DNA from: Hydnum rufescens UP504 | Taxonomy: Eukaryota > Basidiomycota > Agaricomycetes > Cantharellales > Hydnaceae | Length of the DNA stretch: 64,000 nucleotides | NCBI GenBank assembly: GCA_014904985.1 | Contig: MU129032.1 | Location: 36,284 to 100,283, forward strand | Reading direction: 5' to 3' | Part shown: positions 55,658 to 64,000 of the stretch, piece by piece | Position numbering within the stretch: position 1 is the first letter of the stretch | Layout of the letters: every line of letters begins with the position of its first letter | Program-made: the position numbers and the translations under genes | Notes under the pieces: model-generated | Database searches by the model: none | The model's input: the letters and a program-made list of their open reading frames with translations, nothing else | Told to the model about the DNA's origin: nothing

Positions 55658-56749
55658 GAGATAAGCTCCTCCACCATTGAGACCTAATTACCAAAGTCCT
55701 TCTGTTTACTGAGAATGCAAGCAAGGCAGCAAGTCTCATTCTTGAATGGACAAATAGGGGCACATTTGGCATGGATACCATGTGTATTGAAGCCATGCTC
55801 TCACAATACTTGATCCAGACCCTTTGCATCTCCACTCTCAGTTGTCATTTTCTGGGCCTTGCCTCACATGGAAACATTAGGCACATCACTGGGGATAATC
55901 ATGTCCTTCTGTTTTCTTTGCTGGCCACCATTGGCTTTGTTCATATCAAAGGCATGAAGAGCATCAGGCCTGAGGGATGTGTGTGCAGAGGATTGGTTGA
56001 AAATAAATAAAGCCTTGCAGTCAGGATGCACTGCTTCAAAGATGGGTATTGCCTGCTCAATCTGGCCAGGGAGCTGCTTTGTATCCCACCAGGGATCACC
56101 AGCAGCACCAGGGTAGATAATGACTTGTGCATCACTAATAACATCACCTTGGATATTCCAATGAATGAGTTGGCCATCTTCTTCATTAATAAAATCTGAC
56201 ACATGAATGAGCCATCCTCTACTCTTGTTCTGTAGCATGGTGGTTCCAGTTTCAAGCCTAGCCATAGCCATTAAGTACCTAATACACAGGAGAGCACCAA
56301 GAATAAATTGGACAGACCATGCTGACTTCTTAAACTCATTTGCATGAAAACAACTTTCATCATGAAATTGGGGGATTATGCACTTTTCACCTGGCTGGAG
56401 ATTTGGTTCCTTTCAATCAAGGTTCTCCCCATTGTATTGAGCCATATGCCATTCATAATTTTCCATTGCAGGAAGGAAGATCTTGTCACAGTACTCAACA
56501 ACATCTGGGTGCTCATGACCATCCATGTACACACCCTTGCAAAGTCTTGTGAGTTGGAAACCAAGCTTGTACATCCACCATCAGGCAGTATGATTGCTGA
56601 GGGGATTCCTTAAAGCAATCCCAAGGTCAGGAAGGATTGTGCTATTAAGCACTCTGCAGAAGTGAGCTGAAGTCACCAACCCAGCCTTCTGTGATTGAAC
56701 CCAGGTGAGTGCCACCCTTTGCATGTCCTTGTTGTCTAGATAGGAAGAG

Positions 56750-57111
56750 TGTTAAGAGTCATTCCTAGTATGGGGGAATGTTTATGTAATCAAGCTGAGT
56801 AGGAACAGGAGGCCCTTAATATATCTGACAAGTGGATTCATGAAGCAAATGATTACATAATGTCATGGAAGACAAGAACACTGAGAGCAGAGCAAAAGAA
56901 CTGAATTCCCAAGAGGCTTGAGACAAGAGAGAATGGATGAAGAGAGAGTCAGGTACAGACATATATTCTTGATCTTTCTAAGGAGCTAGAGTACTGGAGA
57001 TAGCTACTTATATAGAGATCAAGGACAACAAGGGAGGAAATACAATAAGGTGAGGGGGATGAGGTCACTGTGATGGGGTTATGTAAGAGGTTGCAAGTAC
57101 GACTCGTAACA
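56750..57111 (+). mobile_element. Solo LTR, 362 bp, related to the minus-strand Ty3 LTR
   Basis: TGTTAAGAGT..CTCGTAACA with target duplication AAGAG at 56745-56749 and 57112-57116. It resembles the LTR at 28328-28783, read in the same orientation on the plus strand, and interrupts the transposase N-terminal exon. Confidence 0.9.
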
Positions 57112-57140
57112 AAGAGCCCTTGTGCAGACCACCTCACTGT

Positions 57141-58503
57141 TGTAAGCAGGAATCTCCAAAGAGACTATGCCACAGTCCAAGATATTGAATTGAGGACAAA
57201 AGGAGAGGGCCATGGAGTCAATCCATAGGTAAGGTCCGATTGAATGAAAGGTCTTGAGGTTGAGGAATTGTCTTGCTAGGGTGGGCTTGCTCTAACAATG
57301 AATGAATGGAGGATTTAATTCAGAAATCACACTGATGGCTCTCCTCTTGAGGGCCTATCCAAAGCATGAACAATACTAGGTGTATTCTGGAAGTCACTCT
57401 GTTGCCAACAGCTGTCCTTCAAGACTTCAGAGACTGAGGGGGAGGGGAAATCAATCAAAATTCGCATCCCCTGCACTTAATATACATCCTGGAATAATAC
57501 TATGGTAGCTGGAAGAAAGGTGGGGTTAAGGCGAAAATGATGAAAAAGAAATCAAGTCAAAAGCTTCAAAACTGAAAGAGATATTCAAGAATTAAGTCAG
57601 AATTAGGGAATATGGCTTAACCAAGCTATTCCTCCTCTCCTACTGAACAGAATCCTGTGGGGAATGGTGATACTGGTTGTCCTAGACATACCCTCCATCT
57701 GAAATAGAATTCCGGAATAATAAATGTCCTTAGTAATCAGAAAAGCGGAGATAAAAATGAAGTGAGACATGGGGAGACTAAATCACAGAAGACCTAGTTC
57801 TAATCCGCTCGTTTTTCCCTTGGTACATTCGATGCAGATTTTCAGCGTCTTTCCAGGGGTGGTCGTCGCTAATGAATCGGATCAAAACTGACAGAGAAAT
57901 TCATGAAACACTGAAGGGAAATATGAAACTTGTAGTAAAATTGACTTGGAGAATGCAGTTTGTGTTCGATAGACATGAATTTAGTATCGTTCGAAAGAGC
58001 TGAATCGTGGCGTTCTGGGAGCTATTTTCCCAAGTTGATCCAATAAAAACTGAGTGAGATATTCCACTTTTACTCCTTGATAGTGTTGTAATAGCCCCTA
58101 TTTAACATGTGACCAGTCCACAAGTTGGATGCAATGGCTTAGGTGATCTTGTTTACATAATCCAGACTCATATATCACTGCCAAGGCAATGAGCAGTGCA
58201 TAATGGATTGAGTACCAAACAAACAGGGCAAGTTGAATTGCCTGAGCCACAGTTGGCTGGACTTGAAGTAACTACAATTTGAGGTAGTCTGTTGAAGACT
58301 CAGAGATGGACAAATAAATGTCTTGTGTACAAGGTGGAGGAAAGAGAGATAAAACAGGTCTTGGAAAATTGAAATCCATGTCATATGGAAATCAAAGGAA
58401 TGATAGGTATTTGAAGGATTGGAATTGAATTAATTGGATTCATTTGAGGAGGTAGTTGGGTCCTGAAGCAGAATATATGTAGTAGGGTTTTATCCCTCCA
58501 ACA
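57141..58503 (+). mobile_element. Family X repeat, copy 5
   Basis: 1363 bp, TGTAAGCAGGAATC..CCCTCCAACA, in the N-terminal exon of the transposase. ACTGT precedes it (57136-57140) and ACTGT overlaps its last base (58503-58507), so a 5-bp duplication is possible if the element ends CCAAC. Confidence 0.75.
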
Positions 58504-58974
58504 CTGTTCAATTGGGAGCTGTTCAAATTTCTGGTAGTGTTGGGCAAGAGTTTGAATATGTGATGCAAAATAAACACCATCCCCATCATTATGCCATTTG
58601 GCAATGTGGATGCTGGCAGAGATTCGTTTCATCCCCTTGATGCAAAGGGTTGTGAACTGCTGGAGAAATTGATACTGATTAATCTGATAGAAACTGTTAG
58701 TATATGGAAATACAGGTGTTCCAAAGAATAGTGCACTTGGCAAAGGGGGAGGGTGCATTTATTCTTCTGTTTGTCAAGAATTTTATCAATTCCATCCTGA
58801 AGACTCAACCAGTCACTAACTTCAGATCCTGCCTTGGAATTTGAAGAGATGTCCTGGAAGAGCTCATCCAGTTCATCTTCCTCATCATCATCACTTTGAT
58901 CATCATCCTCCACAGTCAGAGGGGTTGTGTGTCCTTGGATAAGGTCAGGCAACAAAGGCAAGTCATCCTACTGC

Positions 58975-59860
58975 CTTAAGGGCAACAGATTGTGATTATG
59001 TAATTACATGGACTGGGCCATTCTCATTCTGGACTTGTGGATCTGTCACATGATCCAGAAAGGGGCTACACTACTCTAAAGGAGTATTTTTCAAACTTCT
59101 CCATCAGTTTTGATTGGATCAACTTGAAATGACAGTGCCCAGCCCAGAAAGATACGAATTGTACCTATCAAATGGTACCAAACACACAATGAATGGATCT
59201 AAAATGCAGTCCCTGTACCATTATCTTTCCAAGATTCATACTCTGAAGGAGTATTTCTCAATTTTCAAAGCCAATTCTTATCTGATTTGTTCGCGAGTAC
59301 CACACCCTGAAAGCTGTTAAAAATGCGCATCAAACGGTACCAAGGGAAAAACTAGTGGATGTGAACTCCATTTTTCACAAGACAACTCCCTCCCCATGAC
59401 TCCCCCTTTGCTCCACCATCCAAAATAGTGAATTACTTCCAGCCCTCTTATGTCTGATGGAGAAGGCCCTCAGGGAGACCTATTCCACTTTTACTTAAGG
59501 GAACTTGTCCAGAATTGAAGGAGGAATACCATGTAATGTGTCAATCTCCCCTTTTTTCTTGAGATTGGAATATCTCCATCAGTTTTGAATATTTTAACAT
59601 CATTTCTTTTTCTCTATATAACCCTTAAGTCCTACTTTTTCACTTTCTATTGAGTTGAAGTCTGGATTGTATATTAGGTGCAGCTAGCACACAAATTCAG
59701 TAGTTCTCCCCCTCCCTCCAGTTTGAAGCTCCTTGAACAGCTGCTGGTCCCTGGGTGATTTCTCACTTCAAAAGCAAATTCTAACTACACTTTTACTAAG
59801 GTCTCAAGAAGAGATTCTTAGGGTGTGGTAATTTGACAGAGACACATATTCTCACTTGAT
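58975..59860 (-). repeat. Reverse-oriented family X-related sequence
   Basis: It carries CTCCATCAGTTTTGATTGG, AAATGGTACCAAAC, AACGGTACCAAGGGAAAA and a GGAGTATTT phrase twice, all reverse-complement versions of the family X modules. Clean ends are not visible. No gene is seen here. The 59114-59320 frame is repeat-derived. Confidence 0.6.
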
Positions 59861-59987
59861 TGCTTGGGCATTGTTGGCTCACTGCAATTCCCCCTTGTTC
59901 AAAAGACCTTCCCTCAACCAGACCTGAACATCCAGATTAATTCTGTGATTCCCTCCTTTGTCCCTGGCTCAACATCATGGACTGTAG

Positions 59988-60694
59988 TTGGATTGGTTCA
60001 CAATCAACCAGCTTACAGTGCTCAACCAACACACCCCCACCTATTGTCTATCACACTTTGCAGTCACTCTCCACTCTGGACTGGAGTACAGCACTTCTAC
60101 CCCACATGCCTCAGCTTGTTGCAATGACCTCAAAGAAGAGAATCATCAGCTTTGGGAATTGCTTTGCCAGGCTTGAGCACACACCAAGGCACTGGAGGAT
60201 ATCATCACCATTGCAAATGTGCAACTCACTATTGGCTCACAATATGTGAATCAGACTCAGCAACAGCCTGCCAACAAGGAGAAGAAGAAAAAACAGAATA
60301 ACCACCACCTCATGGGAGATGGTCTGCCCCATATTCTCACCAATTCTGCATTTTGTGACCTTGTTGCCAAGAATCAGGCCAATCAGGCAGCAGCACTTGC
60401 AGAAAATGAGGGCAGGGCTCAGATTCACAAGACAAAGACAGCTCAAAAGGAAGCAGAGGAGAGGGAATGGAAAAGGGCAAAGGAACTCCATGTGAAGGCA
60501 ATCCTAGAATGGAATGATGCTAAGGTAAAAGCAAAAGCAAGGGGAAAAAGGGCCCAATCAAGCCAAAAATGTTCCTTAAGGCTGCTGTCATAGCTGAACT
60601 AGGACCTCCAGAGGTCAAATGGGATGAAGGTGAAGGGGAGAACATCAATATAGGACTTAGTGATGAAGAGTCATCAAGTGATGAGGGAGACCAG
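59988..60694 (+). pseudogene. C-terminal part of a CENP-B/pogo-like transposase
   Basis: The readable text is LKEENHQLWELLCQA, a TGA (in the family wording an Arg, so CGA to TGA), then AHTKALEDIITIANVQLTIG, KEKKKKQNNHHLMGDGLP, an Ala/Glu-rich coiled segment (QANQAAALAENEGRAQIHKT) and KEAEEREWKRAKELH. It ends in an acidic tail (DEGEGENINIGLSDEESSSDEG) after a frame change near 60560. This matches the tail that follows the DDE domain in agaricomycete CENP-B-box transposases. The DDE domain itself is not in the window. A family X copy at 60695 cuts the acidic tail. Confidence 0.6.
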
Positions 60695-62240
60695 TGTAAG
60701 CAAGAGAAAAAGGGGGGATCTCTGCTACAGTCCATGATATGGAATCAAGAACAAAGAATGGGGCCACCAAAATAATTTGAATATTCAGATCCAGGTGTAG
60801 GAAGGTCTTTGGGATAGAAGATAATCTGCTGTAAGCAGTAGTTGCCCAAGCAGATGAATAAAGGGGAAAATGTGCCACAAATACCACACTCTAAGGTCCT
60901 AGTCTTGTGGCCTTAGATAAAGTGCAGTAGGAAAAGTGTCCTCAGGTGGAATTGACCCAGAAATCCAGCAGCAATACTTCAGTGCTTCAGACTGGGGAGG
61001 GGGAAGACAATGGAATTTTCAACACAGTTCACTTAATATACAACCCAGCTATGAGATAAAATATCCAATGGAAGCAAGGGAATAGGGGAAATATGTAGAA
61101 AAAGGAATGAAGTCAAAAGCTTCAAAACTGACAGAGATATTCAATTTACAAGGCAGGGGATAGAATAAAGCATAAAATGACTATTTCTCCTTCCCTTGTG
61201 GACATATTCCCTTGAGGAATGGTGGAATAAGTCATCCTGGACATCCTATCCTTCAGATATGAGGCTACCAGACAATATTCAATATTTGGAAATTGGAAGG
61301 GGGAATGATGTTCCCCTGAGACATGGGGGAAATTCATATGTAGAACACTAAGTTCTTTTTTTTTGCAATGCCCTTCATACCATTGGATATGAATGTTAAA
61401 TACCTTTCTAGGTGTGGTCCTTTCATGTGAATCTGATCAAAACTGATGGAGAAATTTGAAAATACATCTTCTGATTGTGAATGAGCAGGTGGAATTGTTC
61501 CAGAAGCTTCAGTTTTGATCTGATAAACACATAATTGGTGTCATTCGATAGGTATTTATTACAGCTTTTAGGGCGCTATATTTTCAAGTTGATCAGATAC
61601 AAATTGACTTCAAAAAGCAAACAATACTCCTTAAGAGCATGGATTACATAGTAAAATCATTCTATAACATGCAGTTTTAATCAGATTGACTTGTACTTGG
61701 TATCCTTGGATAAGTGTAGATTATATCATTCTGGGTGCTACCTTTTCTAGTTGATCCAATCAAAACTGATGGAGAAATTCAACAAATACTCCTTAAGAGT
61801 GCCGCATTTGCCCTATTTGATTGTATAATGCATCTGCAAGTAGGAATAAAGGCCCAGGTGTGTAATCCATCATATTACATAATCCCAATTCATTATGGTC
61901 ACCCTTAAGGCAGCAAGATTCATTTGAGGGGATTGAAGGGGAATTCAAGATGATATACAGAAGGGCAAGTTGAATTGCCTGGTCCTCCATATTATGGCTT
62001 ATGGTAGGGCATAGACAAATACAGTCCCTGTGGCCTGTTGAAGACCTTGCAAGATTGACTCATGTACAGGGGGAAAGAGCATTCCATTTACATGGTTTCA
62101 AGCATATGGAATTCATGCTCATTCTTGAACAGATGAAAGAATTGTTATTCAGACAACACATTGTTACATTTTTAATTCATTCATTGGAAAATTTGACATC
62201 AAACAGGGACTCTATGTGGCAGGGATTTTTCCCTCCAACA
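60695..62240 (+). mobile_element. Family X repeat, copy 6 (1546 bp)
   Basis: TGTAAGCAAGAG..TCCCTCCAACA. Closest to copy 1: both have GAGAAAAAGGGGG near the start and the CCTGTTGAAGACCT.GCAAG phrase near the end. The flanks ACCAG and CTGGA are not a clean target duplication. Confidence 0.7.
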
Positions 62241-64000
62241 CTGGAGCTAGCCAAGGAACTGTGCATGTGACTGATTATGCCCCAAATTGCACCCTTTCAT
62301 ACTCTCATGTGTATATTTTGAAAATTGTGCTCAAATCACTTGAAAGCTGACATATATCTTGAAAAGATATCTATCTACATTAATTATGGAGTTAAAAGTG
62401 TGCTGGGATCCTCTCATGGATATACAAAGCAGATTCCCAATTTTGTGCATTTGACCTATGAATGACTGTAAAAGATCTCAAAATGAATGCAAGATAACTT
62501 CTGAGAATTCAAAGTCCTCTTGAAATATTTTGGGGGGTTCATTTCTGCAGGCAAAAGATGCTCCTCAAGATCTATCTTTTGACTATCTTTTTCCAAGTCT
62601 TTTCAATCTTTTGACCCATCTTTTTCTATTGTGAAACCCCCTATTGCAGGCCCAGTGGCCATACCTCCAGATGGCTTCCTCCTGATGTCAATTTGGCCCC
62701 ATCTCCCTCAATTCTTTATGGATTTCAATGATTTCAATTTTCATGGCTACATTGGATTGAAATATTTAGTAATTCATCCTCATGTCAGAACCTTGTGCTG
62801 CTGTTATAAAGTTTCGGGGTGATCTTGTTTACCTCACCCTTCTTTTGACCCCCCTTACCAATTTCACCATATCTCTGTCAATTCAAGTCCAATATACATT
62901 ATCTAAATTTTAATGGACTCATAAACTCCCTGTTGTTTAATCCCTGACTTGGTGAGTTTTTTTGCATAGTCATTAAAGAGAAGTGTGGTGCTCTTCCTCC
63001 ACCCTACCTTCAATGAGGTCCCCCACCAATTTGTTCATATCTCCTTCAATTCTGGTCCTATTTACACAATTTAAATTTTAATAGGGACATGTGCTTCATT
63101 CCTTCACATATCCTGATAAGTGAAAGCTTTGGAGCAGCTGTTGGAAAATATTAAATGTTCTTTCCACAACCCCTCCTTCCTTTGCCTCAAATACTATTCC
63201 CCTTCTATCCCTACCAAGATGTAATGGACTTCTCTCATTCCAGAAGCAAAAGATAGTCTTCCACTTCCTCATTTTTATCCCACCATTTGTTGTCCCCAAT
63301 TCTTGGACTATCAAGCCAGTGCTTGGGTCCATGAATTTCAAAACCCCTCCCCTAGACCTCTTCTCCTGTGTCTACCCACCCCTATTCCAAATCATTCTCA
63401 AATGGCCCTATGTGATGCCTCAAAATCCCCTCTCCCCATGAAGCCCCCTCCAATCATATTTCCCCAACCTGCTCATCCACCAGCCCTTATCCCAGCTCTA
63501 TGGATATTTACCTCAGAAAGATTTCTTTTGGTGTGGAAAATCAGTGGGGGGGTACCTACTAGTGTGAGGGACTGAGTGAAAGAAATGAATTGGCCTATAG
63601 ACCTCTAGGATGGGAATATGACTATGGACCTCTAGCTGACTTAGGCCAGAGGGGATATCCTGCAATAGGGAAACTCCCTAGGAAGGAAGCTATCTCCCAG
63701 GCATTGGCCTCTTCAGGACATGTGGCCTTGGCCTCCCCAGGGGCCTCTCTTGTGGTCACAGCACTAGCCCCTCCCAGATTCCCACCCCACCTGTGGCTGC
63801 TGCCTCTGTATCACTGTGGCTCTTGCAGCCCATTATTATGTCAGGCACAGTGGCCTTAGTGCAAGCCAGCTTCTTGCTGCCACAGCCAGCCCCCAGACTA
63901 TGGACTACAGCTTAATTCTCCTTATGTAGTCCAGCCCCTATGGCATCCTGGCCTTGCTTCATGGCCTTGCATTGTGGGTCAACCTTCCCCTGCAGTCCTG
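62241..64000. other. No recognisable gene; one diverged direct repeat
   Basis: A degenerate direct repeat with a spacing of about 170-190 bp covers roughly 62840-63090, with CATATCTC.TTCAATTC and ATTTAAATTTTAAT(A/G)G in both copies. The short frames at 63303-63575 and 63590-63859 are Pro/Ala/Leu-rich and have no motif I know. Nothing else can be supported up to the window end. Confidence 0.4.

Larger units (their letters stand above)
54768..58961 (-). pseudogene. IS630/Tc1-like DDE transposase, copy 2, most complete 5' part
   Basis: Read on the minus strand. The start Met is near 58961, and an acidic stretch (EDDDQSDDDEEDELDELF) follows. Then comes SIHIAKWHNDGDGVYFASHI, ending at a family X insert (57141-58503). 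The exon scrap 57112-57140 is followed by an LTR at 56750-57111. Next is SSYLDNKDMQRVALTWVQSQ, GVYMDGHEHPDVVEY and FHDESCFHANEF, a short intron around 56270-56330, then NKSRGWLIHVSDFINEEDG and FIFNQSSAH (second site Asn for Asp). The text up to 55658 is followed by an LTR, then FLPKFHCELNPIEM (54768-54836). Internal stops at several sites are of the CGA-to-TGA kind. Motif order fits the IS630-Tc1-mariner fold. Function is lost. Confidence 0.75.

Overview
The window looks like nuclear DNA of a basidiomycete fungus, most likely an agaricomycete, from a transposon graveyard. The evidence is a KDZ (Kyakuja-Dileera-Zisupton) transposase with a CxC1-type cysteine cluster, chromodomain Ty3 elements, very short spliceosomal introns (53-62 nt), TTAGGG telomere-type repeats, and several transposase families typical of mushroom genomes. 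I see no intact host gene. Almost every reading frame is broken, often by changes that look like CpG to TpG. Layout, left to right: 1-979 holds a decayed unknown frame. 1728-7104 is a complete-looking 5.4 kb foldback element (element A) made of two arrays of intron-like cassettes pointing outward from a central palindrome at 5106. 7128-10223 is a broken KDZ transposase gene. 10529-11640 holds a terminal module and another cassette array. 11640-13420 is AT-rich, poor-looking sequence. 13490-20431 holds a second broken KDZ gene, with a 1 kb tandem duplication and a solo LTR. 20523-23151 is a second foldback/cassette element, disrupted by an LTR. 23154-24517 is a near-perfect hairpin element with telomere-like repeats. 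24518-28783 is a Ty3 element on the minus strand without integrase. 28784-30868 is the integrase, chromodomain and 3' LTR of another Ty3 element. 31041-34878 is a large foldback (element C). 34880-38930 carries hAT remains on the minus strand. 39030-40215 is a 21-bp minisatellite. 40330-41058 is another cassette array with its terminus. 41059-42793 is an IS3EU-like integrase-type transposase. 42829-62240 is dominated by an IS630/Tc1-like DDE gene present in two copies, several solo LTRs, and at least six copies of a non-coding 1.4-1.65 kb repeat (here 'family X'), ending with a CENP-B/pogo-like fragment. 62241-64000 holds nothing I recognise. The most unusual structure is the cassette array. 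About twenty units on both strands carry a G+C-rich exon-like part ending in a 13-bp hairpin with a 4-nt loop, followed 8-12 nt later by a splice donor. Next comes an intron of about 94-111 nt with a second 16-17-bp hairpin and 4-nt loop, then TACTAAC-type branch sites and a TAG acceptor. Stem bases change in pairs between units, so pairing has been maintained. The units sit inside elements that share two end types containing TGGTCAG. Assembly quality matters here. There is an N gap at 49632-49656, and the following 3-4 kb looks like an error-rich copy of sequence found cleanly at 42.8-45.3 kb. Two tandem duplications (18929-19921 and about 39640-40215) differ from their neighbours mainly by single-base indels. 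These parts may be haplotype or read-level artefacts.
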